Below the pieces are notes generated by a model, which worked only from the letters and a program-made list of their open reading frames with translations, made no database searches and was not told where the DNA came from. Shown here one piece after another: positions 9,709 through 17,337 of a stretch of DNA of 64,000 nt; the stretch's first letter is position 1; each line of letters starts with the position of its first letter. This DNA is from Ruminiclostridium herbifermentans (lineage in GTDB: Bacteria > Bacillota > Clostridia > Acetivibrionales > DSM-1351): NCBI RefSeq assembly GCF_005473905.2, contig NZ_CP061336.1, positions 1,604,501-1,668,500 of the forward strand, in the 5' to 3' direction. The position numbers and the translations under genes are program-made.

Positions 9709-10882
9709 TGCAGTGATTTTGCTTATGTTAAGTTTTACAGGTATATATGCAATTGATTTTTCGTATAGTGCTAGTATTGAGAACAGTGGAAATAAGAAAT
9801 ATAAAGCAATACGGCTTACTTCTGAAATATATAACAATATACAGGGGAACATGGCAGACTTAGAACTGTATAGTAAAGAAAATGAACCAATACCGTACTT
9901 TATAAATAGTTCAGAGGAAAGTGACTCTATAATTAATGCTATCTACGAAATGAATGAAATTAACTCCTATGTCAAAGACAATTATTTTTATTTTGATTAT
10001 ACCCTAAAGATGCCTCAAGATGAGGATGTTACAGCTTCATCAATAAAGGTGGAAACCGAAAATAAAAATTTTGCAAAGGAAGTTGAAATTTTCGGAAGCT
10101 ATGACAATGTTAAATGGGAAAAGGTTCAAGAAGATATTATTTATAATGTTGATGGGAATAGGAAATTAGAAATAGCTTTTGATGGTATAAAAAAATACAC
10201 TCATTATAGATTTAAAATATCAAATAATTTAGAGAAGATTTCCTTTACTAAGGTTACACTAGAACATAATAATGTTATTCAAGAGCAAGAATACTTTTCA
10301 AATACAATTGAACCGAAGTTTACAACTGAGGAAAGTGATAGTAAAACTGTTGTAAAGATAAGTAATCTTAAAAATCTAAAGCTAAGCAGCATTACCCTTA
10401 AAACAGATAGCAGGTTTAAAAGGTTGGTCACCTTTAATGGCTTTGAGTCTAAAATGCTCTATAATTTGGAGTTTGAAAATACAAAGTACAAGGATTTGAC
10501 CATTCCATTGGGACAGTACAGAGTTACTGAAGATACAGCAGAAATTATTATATCTAATCAAGATGATAAGCCTTTAGAAATATTAGGAATTGAAGTCAAA
10601 TATCTAGTTGATGAATTGGTATTTGATGGCTCGGCAGCGGATGAATATATATTAAAATATGGAAATAGCGAAAGCAAAGAGCCGAAGAACTATGATATTT
10701 CAAACTATAAGGAACAAATTTTAAAGGAAGGCTATGATGTTTTAAGCATTAAGGAAATTAAGAAGGAAAACTCTAATGATAATAATGAACAGCAGCTTGA
10801 CCTGAAGCTAATTTTTAATATTGTCCTTTGTGCAATTGCAGTAGTATTGGGAATAATAATAATCAGAAAGTTAAAAAAATAG
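9686..10882 (+). CDS. DUF3999-like exported protein with C-terminal membrane anchor
   Basis: 398 residues, starting inside the 3' end of the DUF2339 gene in another frame (23-base overlap, GGGG about 12 bases upstream), so translation is probably coupled. Signal peptide (KRIIASAVILLMLSFTGIYA), extracellular beta-rich region with a discoidin-like stretch (VEIFGSYDNVKWEKVQEDI, YTHYRFKISNN), and a single C-terminal transmembrane helix (LIFNIVLCAIAVVLGIIII) with basic tail RKLKK. This matches DUF3999, the usual partner of DUF2339. The two products likely form one membrane complex, with this subunit outside the membrane. Followed by a clear terminator, so it ends the operon. Confidence 0.75.
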   Translation: MIKRIIASAVILLMLSFTGIYAIDFSYSASIENSGNKKYKAIRLTSEIYNNIQGNMADLELYSKENEPIPYFINSSEESDSIINAIYEMNEINSYVKDNYFYFDYTLKMPQDEDVTASSIKVETENKNFAKEVEIFGSYDNVKWEKVQEDIIYNVDGNRKLEIAFDGIKKYTHYRFKISNNLEKISFTKVTLEHNNVIQEQEYFSNTIEPKFTTEESDSKTVVKISNLKNLKLSSITLKTDSRFKRLVTFNGFESKMLYNLEFENTKYKDLTIPLGQYRVTEDTAEIIISNQDDKPLEILGIEVKYLVDELVFDGSAADEYILKYGNSESKEPKNYDISNYKEQILKEGYDVLSIKEIKKENSNDNNEQQLDLKLIFNIVLCAIAVVLGIIIIRKLKK

Positions 10883-10935
10883 GAATAATATAGGAAAAAT
10901 ATAGGGAATGAGATAATAAGTGAATTATGAAAGTT

Positions 10936-10973
10936 AGACACAGAAACCATAATAAGGTGCTGTGTCTTTTCTT
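10936..10973 (+). terminator. Intrinsic terminator after DUF3999 gene
   Basis: AGACACAG (10936-10943) pairs with CTGTGTCT (10960-10967), followed by TTTTCTT. It lies 54 bases after the DUF3999 stop. Confidence 0.85.
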
Positions 10974-11167
10974 GTGCAACGAATACCTCACGTTTGCTTA
11001 TCTTTCTTAACGCAATATTTGCCTAAAAAATAATAATATCTGACAAGTATTATAAAATGATATGTGCTAAAATTCAAATATAACAGACGTCGACGGATAA
11101 AATTTATTTTAAACAATATCCATTGGTTTCAAATTACCAAAATTACGAATTATGTGGAGGAGTGCAT

Positions 11168-13102
11168 ATGAATAAGGAATATCATGTGGCGGTTACAGGA
11201 TGCGATTTTGCAGAAGGTACCAAAGAACATCCATTTAGAACTATTTCTAGAGCAGCTGAAGTGGCAGAGACAGGGGACAAGGTCATAGTTCATGAAGGTG
11301 AATATCGCGAATGGGTAAAGCCTAATCACAGTGGCTACAGTAATCTCAGCAGGATTACTTATGAAGCAGCCGAAGGCGAAAAGGTTGTTATTAAGGGCTC
11401 GGAGAGAATTCAGAACTGGGAAAATGTAGGGGGAACGGTATGGAAAGTGGTTCTGTCAAATTCCTTCTTTGGTGATTTTAATCCTTATAAAGAGATATTG
11501 ACAGGTGACTGGCTTATTTATACGCCAGGTATTTACCTCCATCTTGGAGAAGTGTACTTAAATGGAGTTTCTTTTTATGAAGCTCATTCTTTAGAAGAGG
11601 TTAAAAATCCAACTAAGCGTACAGGTGTAGTTGTAATTCCGTGGACTGGAAAGTTTGAAAAAATTCTGCAGCCTGAGCAAACTATATATCAGTGGTATTG
11701 TGAAGTGGATAACGAGAATACAACTATTTATGCAAACTTCCATGGAGCTGACCCAAATAAAGAACTAGTAGAAATAAATGTTAGAAAGTGCTGCTTTTAT
11801 CCAGTAAAAACAGGTATGAATTACATTACTGTAAGAGGGTTTGAAATGGCTCATGCTGCATGCCCATGGACACCTCCAACAGCAGACCAGCCGGGGCTTT
11901 TAGGTGCAAATTGGAGTAAAGGCTGGATTATTGAAAATAATATCATACACGATGCAAAATGCAGTGCAATTAGTATTGGTAAAGAAGCGTCTACAGGACA
12001 CAATCTAAGTTCAAGAAGGCATCAGAAGCCAGGATATCAATATCAGATGGAAGCTGTATTCCGTGCCCTAAAGATTGGCTGGAGCAAAGAAAAAATTGGT
12101 TCTCACATTATTAGAAATAATGTAATTTATGACTGCGGACAAAATGGTATTGTAGGACATATGGGTTGTGCCTTCAGTGAAATTTACAACAACCATATTT
12201 ATAATATTGCAGTTAAGCATGAGTTTTTCGGTTATGAAATAGCAGGCATAAAGCTTCATGCACCTATTGACGTGAAGATACATCACAATCGCATTCACAA
12301 CTGTACGCTAGGTACTTGGCTTGATTGGCAGGCACAGGGTGTTCGTGTCAGCAACAATCTCTACTATAATAATGACCGAGATTTGATGGTAGAGGTTAGC
12401 CATGGCCCATATTTAGTGGATAACAACATTTTTGCTTCAGACTATTCCTTTGATAATTTTTCACAGGGAGGAGCATATGTCAACAACCTATCCTGCGGAA
12501 AGATGTATTTAACTAAGGTACTGGACAGAGCTACACCTTATCATTTCCCTCATACCACTGAAGTAGCAGGAGCAGCAATAGTGTATGGTGGTGATGACCG
12601 CTTTTACAACAACATTTTTGTTGGCGGAGAAGGTATAGAGAACTGTGGAACTGCAGGCTTTAATGCTAATCCAGCCTCATATGAGGAGTATATTGCTCAG
12701 GTGCTAAGTCTTGGAGTAGGGGATCATGAAGTATTTAATAAGGTTGAACAGCCGGTATATATTGCTGCAAATGCTTATCTGAACGGGGCTGAAGGCTATA
12801 AGTGTGAAAAGAACAGCTATACTAATAAATCCTTTAATCCCAATGTGAAAATCATTGAGGAGGGTAATGAAGTATATATTGAGTTGAATGTGAATAAAGA
12901 ATTGCTAGACATACCGTCAAAAATCGTTTCCACTGAAACACTTGGTACAGTGCGTATAGTTGATGCCATATTTGATGACCCTAATGGTAATCCCATTGTA
13001 ATAGATACCGATTACACTGGAGCTGCCAGAACAGAAAAGGCTGTAGTAGGGCCTTTCCAAGAACTGAAAGAAGGCTTTAACCGCATTAAGGTATGGGGGT
13101 AG
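11168..13102 (+). CDS. GH120 beta-xylosidase
   Basis: 644 residues from the ATG at 11168, preceded by GGAGGAG; the frame extends upstream to 11123 without a ribosome binding site. The sequence closely follows the GH120 beta-xylosidase of Thermoanaerobacterium saccharolyticum (as I recall it): EYHVAVTGCDFAEGT at the start, ITYEAAEGEKVVIKGSERIQ, NSFFGDFNPYKE, EMAHAACPWTPPTADQPG, NGWSKEKIGSHIIRNN-like segments, and WLDW plus VEVSHGPYLVD. Family knowledge places the nucleophile Asp and acid/base Glu in those last two segments; they are present as Asp386 and Glu409. The fold is a right-handed parallel beta-helix. There is no signal peptide, so the enzyme should act in the cytoplasm on imported xylo-oligosaccharides. 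No transporter gene adjoins it. It is flanked by terminators and repeat R1 copy B, so it is probably transcribed alone. Confidence 0.92.
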   Translation: MNKEYHVAVTGCDFAEGTKEHPFRTISRAAEVAETGDKVIVHEGEYREWVKPNHSGYSNLSRITYEAAEGEKVVIKGSERIQNWENVGGTVWKVVLSNSFFGDFNPYKEILTGDWLIYTPGIYLHLGEVYLNGVSFYEAHSLEEVKNPTKRTGVVVIPWTGKFEKILQPEQTIYQWYCEVDNENTTIYANFHGADPNKELVEINVRKCCFYPVKTGMNYITVRGFEMAHAACPWTPPTADQPGLLGANWSKGWIIENNIIHDAKCSAISIGKEASTGHNLSSRRHQKPGYQYQMEAVFRALKIGWSKEKIGSHIIRNNVIYDCGQNGIVGHMGCAFSEIYNNHIYNIAVKHEFFGYEIAGIKLHAPIDVKIHHNRIHNCTLGTWLDWQAQGVRVSNNLYYNNDRDLMVEVSHGPYLVDNNIFASDYSFDNFSQGGAYVNNLSCGKMYLTKVLDRATPYHFPHTTEVAGAAIVYGGDDRFYNNIFVGGEGIENCGTAGFNANPASYEEYIAQVLSLGVGDHEVFNKVEQPVYIAANAYLNGAEGYKCEKNSYTNKSFNPNVKIIEEGNEVYIELNVNKELLDIPSKIVSTETLGTVRIVDAIFDDPNGNPIVIDTDYTGAARTEKAVVGPFQELKEGFNRIKVWG

Positions 13103-13179
13103 GGAAATTATAAGTCAAGAAATAATATCAACTGGTTATATATTTTGGTTGTTGATATGTTGTAGAACATGAGGTTGTT

Positions 13180-13480
13180 ACAACGCAACATTTTCTGTAT
13201 ACCCATGTCTTTTTGCAAGAAATAGTACTAAGTAGCATATATATCTATTTGCGAAGTTCGGTTAGAAATTGATGCTAGAAAAAATAGGTGAAGAACAAGT
13301 ATTGCAGCCGACATAGCGGAAGTAAGTAGCTGTGAGTATTGACTCGAGACAGGATGCCTTTGTGTTATACTGTCGGCGGAAGTGCTTGTTCAGAACCGCA
13401 ATTATTTCAGCGTTAATTTCGTGAGTGAGCAATAGATATATACTGCACGGGAGTACTATTTAAGCAGTTTACTGTTTAAA
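13180..13480 (-). repeat. Dispersed palindromic repeat R1, copy B (inverted orientation)
   Basis: Same element as copy A in the opposite orientation. Starts near CAACATTTTCTGTATACCC and ends near AGTACTATTTAAGCAGTTT. The central GCCGACATAGCGGAAG, AGCTGTGAGTATTGACTCG and AGTATAA-like segments match the other copies. It lies in the convergent gap between the GH120 gene and metF. Confidence 0.85.
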
Positions 13481-13543
13481 ACCAGACATCCAACCTAGTT
13501 CCAATCAACATTCAAAATTTTTTATAAATATGAAAAACTCAAA

Positions 13544-13571
13544 AAAGGCACAGTACAAAACTGTGCCTTAA
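13544..13571 (-). terminator. Hairpin terminator between GH120 gene and metF
   Basis: AAGGCACAG (13545-13553) and CTGTGCCTT (13561-13569) form a perfect 9-bp stem with a 7-base loop. The T run (TTTTTT) follows it on the minus strand, so it best serves transcription leaving metF, though that gene stops about 240 bases earlier. On the plus strand the tail is weaker. Confidence 0.7.
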
Positions 13572-13599
13572 AATATTTAATTTACGCAACTTTAGGAGT

Positions 13600-13790
13600 T
13601 GAAAAGTTTCCATCACCCATAGATTTTTATGTGCAAAAGTCGATATATAACGAGACAAGAAAATGACCCCATTTCTATAAGCGGCAGGTATCACTATGGC
13701 TATCAGGAGGTGAGAATATCTCCCGCCTCGATGAAACTCCGATGTTGTAATGATGTTTTTTACAATCGAAAATTTCATTTGAATTTTGGG
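13600..13790 (+). repeat. Dispersed repeat R2, locus 1
   Basis: Contains ATAACGAGACAAGAAAATG, TTTCTATAAGCGGCAGGTA, GGTGAGAATATCTCCCGCC and TCGATGAAACTCCGATGTTG. The same ordered blocks recur near 33.6, 59.3-59.5 and 62.0-62.2 kb. No reading frame is shared. It sits between the metF stop and the terminator at 13545. Confidence 0.65.
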
Positions 13791-13812
13791 AATTATAAGC
13801 TATCGTAGATAC

Positions 13813-14676
13813 CTACCTCAACCCCAAATTCTCAAATATAGCCTTACTAACATCAGCTTTGTTCAGTGTGTAAAGGTGTATGCCCTGAACACCATATTCA
13901 AGCAGCTTACTAATTTGTTTGGTAGCATATTCTATGCCCGCCTTTTTAAAGTCATCAGCATTATTTTCGTATTTTGTAAATATTGCTTTTAACTCTTCTG
14001 GTATTGATGCGCCGGACAATTCTACTATTGTATGTATTTGGCTTGGAGCTGTAATAGGCATTATTCCAGCTGAAATTGGAACTGATATCCCATGATTTCT
14101 GGCTTGTTCATAGAAATTATAGAATTTTGTATTATCAAAGAATAGCTGTGTAAGAAGAAATTCTATACCAGCGTCTACCTTAGATTTCAAGAAATATAAA
14201 TCTTCTTCTTGATTGCAGGACTCAGGGTGTACTTCTGGGTAACAAGCACCGCCAATGCATGTGTCTGATTTTTGCTTTATGAGGTTAACAAGGTCTAGGG
14301 CATATTTATAGGGTCTATTAAAAAAAGCTTCATCCGTCATGTCCTTTGGACGATCACCTCTGAGTGCTAATACATTGTTGATTTGATTTGCTTTTAACTC
14401 ACCGAAATATTTGCAAAATGAGCACTCATCTAAGGAAACACAGGTTAAATGAGCAAGAGCTTCAATATTACATTTGTTTTGAACATAGGAAGCAATATCC
14501 AGAGTTCTTTTACTTGTACTACCTCCCGCTCCATATGTAATACTAATAAAGTCAAGTTTCAGCTTTTTAATTTCATCCAGAGCATTAAAAAGCACTGGAA
14601 AGTCATCATCTTTTTTAGGTGGAAATACCTCTAAAGAAAACACATTTTTTTTTGAACTATAAATATCCTTAATCAT
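13813..14676 (-). CDS. metF: Methylenetetrahydrofolate reductase
   Basis: 287 residues. Reduces 5,10-methylene-THF to 5-methyl-THF for methionine synthesis and, in acetogenic clostridia, the methyl branch of the Wood-Ljungdahl pathway. Family motifs are clear: SLEVFPPK near the N-terminus (residues 14-21), ISITYGAGGST, HLTCVSLD, LALRGDRPKD and FLLTQLFFDN. The FAD-binding TIM barrel is complete and the length is normal for the short clostridial type. The gene stands alone, divergent from the SanA-like gene across a 231-base gap. No metV-type zinc/cysteine partner gene is adjacent. Confidence 0.95.
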   Translation of the reverse strand: MIKDIYSSKKNVFSLEVFPPKKDDDFPVLFNALDEIKKLKLDFISITYGAGGSTSKRTLDIASYVQNKCNIEALAHLTCVSLDECSFCKYFGELKANQINNVLALRGDRPKDMTDEAFFNRPYKYALDLVNLIKQKSDTCIGGACYPEVHPESCNQEEDLYFLKSKVDAGIEFLLTQLFFDNTKFYNFYEQARNHGISVPISAGIMPITAPSQIHTIVELSGASIPEELKAIFTKYENNADDFKKAGIEYATKQISKLLEYGVQGIHLYTLNKADVSKAIFENLGLR

Positions 14677-14907
14677 TGTAAACTCCTATCTGTACGTGTC
14701 ACTGATTGATTTCAATAATTAATTATATCATAAATTTTGGAAAAATAAGTCTATATTATATTTTTGAAGATTATTATAAGTCCAAAAGATGTAAATGTTA
14801 TTAAAATATTATATAATTAATGTACTTATTGTTAGACATAGCAGCGTATATTTGTGATTATATTTTTCTTGAAGCTAATACAAGAATGAAACTATAAGGA
14901 TAAAACT

Positions 14908-15642
14908 ATGATGAAGAATAAACTTAATAAAAAGAACAAAGAAGAAATAGAATCAAAAAGCAGCATGAAGAAAATAAAGAAAAGGCTTTTATTCAGCCTA
15001 TTATTATTGATAGCTGCTGGAATATTGGTTATAGCATCCACATTTTTTATTAATTTATATGTTAAGACATATGTCAGTGATAAGATTATTACTGAAGATG
15101 AAGCAGCTTCCATAGATGCTGACTGTATTCTTGTACTAGGTGCTGGTGTATGGAATAATGGATATCCAAGTACTATGCTTGAGGATAGACTTTTGCAAGG
15201 TATTAAATTATACAAAAATGGAGCTTCTGACAGATTACTTATGAGTGGCGATCATGGCCGAAAAGAATACGATGAGGTTAATGTCATGAAGCAATATTCC
15301 ATTGATAGAGGTATAGCCTCCGAGCATGTTTTTATGGATCATGCAGGCTTTTCTACATATGAGAGTTTATATCGTGCCAGAGATATTTTTGAAGCTAAAA
15401 AAATTATTATTGTAACGCAGAAATATCATTTGTATAGGGCGCTGTATATTGCTGACAAGCTAGGAATAGAGGCATATGGTGTTGCTTCTAATCCAAGGAG
15501 ATATGCAGGGCAAACAAGAATGAGTTCCAGAGAAGTATTAGCCAGAGTAAAGGACTTTTTCAATGTAATTATCAAGCCTGAACCCACTTTTTTAGGAGAA
15601 AGAATATCTATAAAAGGTAGTGGCGATTTAACAAATGATTAG
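14908..15642 (+). CDS. SanA/YdcF-family (DUF218) membrane-anchored protein
   Basis: 244 residues. A basic N-terminus (KKNKEEIESKSSMKKIKKR) and one transmembrane helix (FSLLLLIAAGILVIASTFF, about residues 31-50) anchor an extracytoplasmic DUF218 domain: CILVLGAGVWNNGYPSTMLEDRL, LLMSGDHGRKEYDEV, ASEHVFMDHAGFSTYESL and IIIVTQKYHLYRAL. These match SanA (vancomycin exclusion/envelope barrier) and related YdcF/ElyC proteins, thought to act in envelope or lipid-carrier metabolism. An internal ATG (residue 20) is an alternative start, but the ribosome binding site ATAAGGA favours 14908. Followed by a hairpin shared with the convergent small gene. Confidence 0.88.
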   Translation: MMKNKLNKKNKEEIESKSSMKKIKKRLLFSLLLLIAAGILVIASTFFINLYVKTYVSDKIITEDEAASIDADCILVLGAGVWNNGYPSTMLEDRLLQGIKLYKNGASDRLLMSGDHGRKEYDEVNVMKQYSIDRGIASEHVFMDHAGFSTYESLYRARDIFEAKKIIIVTQKYHLYRALYIADKLGIEAYGVASNPRRYAGQTRMSSREVLARVKDFFNVIIKPEPTFLGERISIKGSGDLTND

Positions 15643-15667
15643 CAGCAGAATAAGCACATAAAATTAA

Positions 15668-15704
15668 ACTATCGGCTGATATCATTGGATATTTAGCCGA
15701 TAGT
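15668..15704 (+). terminator. Hairpin between convergent genes
   Basis: ACTATCGGCT (15668-15677) pairs perfectly with AGCCGATAGT (15695-15704). The T run behind it is weak on both strands, but its place between two convergent stops suggests a two-way terminator. Confidence 0.6.
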
Positions 15705-15712
15705 AATTAATC

Positions 15713-15925
15713 TCAAGTATTTTTACTGTTTTTCCAAGTACCGTCTGCCGTACATATTGATTCTGTGCCGTCATCATTTATTATTTTTGAGCCCACTGCA
15801 TGCCTTTTATGGTCATAAACACAAAAAGGATCCTTACCCGCATTTCCACCGGGTCTTTCAAATTTAATTTCATTTTCACCAATTATATCTACAGAAATAT
15901 TATCATTCTTTTTACGATTCTGCAT
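15713..15925 (-). CDS. Small uncharacterised protein (70 aa)
   Basis: Start taken at 15925, nine bases after AAAGGATTG; the open frame reaches back to 16069, but the extra part is AT-driven, hydrophobic and lacks a ribosome binding site. The 70-residue product begins MQNRKKNDN and ends with AVGSKIINDDGTESICTADG then TWKNSKNT. Its C-terminal pattern, G-S-x-I followed by a Cys and DGTW, resembles the short DUF1496-like fold, but this is only a likeness. There are two Cys (one in DPFCVYD, one in SICTADG). No signal peptide. Function unknown. Confidence 0.6.
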   Translation of the reverse strand: MQNRKKNDNISVDIIGENEIKFERPGGNAGKDPFCVYDHKRHAVGSKIINDDGTESICTADGTWKNSKNT

Positions 15926-16140
15926 TTTATCAATCCTTTCATAAGTCCAATTTAGATAAAATAATATCTTATATAAATTTGTGTAAATATAATAAATAAA
16001 TTCAATGAAAAAAAATACATTTCTGTACATAGTATTTAGCCAATAAATAATTATCTTATTTTGACACAAAAAGCTATCGAAAATTATACTTATAAAGGAA
16101 AATAATTAAATAAGCATAGTAAACTTACAAAATATAGTGT

Positions 16141-16176
16141 TTGCTGAATTTCTGGTGAATTGACTGTTTCAGCAAT
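16141..16176. other. Hairpin beside the tandem array
   Basis: TTGCTGAA (16141-16150 region) pairs with TTCAGCAA (16168-16176 region) just before the first unit of the 38-bp tandem array. No T run follows, so it is not a normal terminator. Confidence 0.4.
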
Positions 16177-16191
16177 CACTTTGTAATTAGA

Positions 16192-16763
16192 AGAACTCAA
16201 ATGCTGTTGTTATGTTTATATCTAATTCAAAAACTCAAATGCTGTTGTTATGTTCATATCTAATTCAAAAATTCAAATGCTGTAATTATGCTCTCATATC
16301 TAATTCAAAAACTCAAATGCTGTAATTATGCTCTCATATCTAATTCAAAAACTCAAATGCTGTTGTTATGTTCATATCTAATTCAAAAATTCAAATGCTG
16401 TTGTTATGTTCATATCTAAATCAAAAACTCAAATGCTGTTGTTATGTTCATATCTAAATCAAAAACTCAAATGCTGTTGTTATGTTCATATCTAAATCAA
16501 AAACTCAAATGCTGTTGTTATGTTCATATCTAATTCAAAAATTCAAATGCTGTTGTTATGTTCATATCTAAATCAAAAACTCAAATGCTGTTGTTATGTT
16601 CATATCTAAATCAAAAACTCAAATGCTGTTGTTATGTTTATATCTAATTCAAAAACTCAAATGCTGTTGTTATGTTCATATCTAATTCAAAAATTCAAAT
16701 GCTGTTGTTATGTTCATATCTAATTCAAAAACTCAAATGCTGTTATTATGTTCTCATATCTAA
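16192..16763. repeat. 15-copy tandem array of a 38-bp unit
   Basis: Fifteen units, each containing CTCAAATGCTG (or TTCAAATGCTG), TTGTTATGTTCATATCTAA and TTCAAAAA. The period is 38 bp; two early units are 40 bp (TAATTATGCTCTCATATC). The last unit also carries TTCTCATATC. Variation between units is limited to a few positions (A/T in CTAA-T/A-TC, C/T in CA-C/T-ATATC). A 38-bp period is not a multiple of three, so any long frame through it is accidental. There are no unique spacers, so it is not CRISPR. It lies in the gap before the activase gene. Confidence 0.95.
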
Positions 16764-17337
16764 CAGAAAATCATATACTATTGATATATATATTAAATTT
16801 ATAGACAAGTTAGAGGAAGGTGTAAATTATATTAAATATTTTACAATATTTACTTATTGCTTAGATTGATAAAACTATTATAATATACATATATGTTGTT
16901 AGTTGGGAACAAAGATTCTAAAATATTAACTGACTTCTTACACAGTTAATATCCTTATATAATTTAGGGAAAGCGGAGTTGACACCATAGATATTAAGTT
17001 ACTGTTCTAATTTCGTTGGAACTATTCAGATTAAGTAATACATCTTTTTATTCTATAGATTATCTATAGTTGTTATATTTGTTTTTGCCCTCAGGTAACA
17101 CTATGACATTAGGGTAGGGCTATGGGGTTAAAGGTTTGCTGAAAATAAACGTTTGTAGTAAAAAGTGACTTGATTTTTATATGAATTTTTTTATATGAAG
17201 TGATTTTTATTTGTTGACATAAAAAGTGTTAGAAGTATTGGATGAATATTAACATAAGTTACCTGTATAAGATTTTGTTTTTTGTGATGTTTAGTTTTGA
17301 TTGTATGACTATTATTAATGTCGAGGAGGACAATCGA
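16764..17337. other. Intergenic region before the activase gene
   Basis: AT-rich without a supported gene. ATATTAACTGA and ACAGTTAATAT (about 16922-16951) form an inverted repeat. Near 17085-17125, GCCCT and AGGGC flank a 23-base centre (CAGGTAACACTATGACATTAGG region), the arrangement of a wide operator, possibly MerR-like; this is weak. The activase start at 17338 has the ribosome binding site GAGGAGG. Confidence 0.35.

Noticed and set aside
15926-16069. Extra 48 N-terminal residues on the small minus-strand protein
   Set aside because: AT-driven hydrophobic sequence without a ribosome binding site; AAAGGA precedes the ATG at 15925.
16192-16763. CRISPR array
   Set aside because: Units are uniform over their full 38 bp with no unique spacers, and no cas genes are near.
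16672-16869. 65-residue plus-strand reading frame
   Set aside because: Begins inside the 38-bp tandem array and has no ribosome binding site; its sequence reflects the repeat.
17242-17337. Extra 32 N-terminal residues on the activase
   Set aside because: No ribosome binding site at 17242, while GAGGAGG precedes the ATG at 17338, where family similarity starts.
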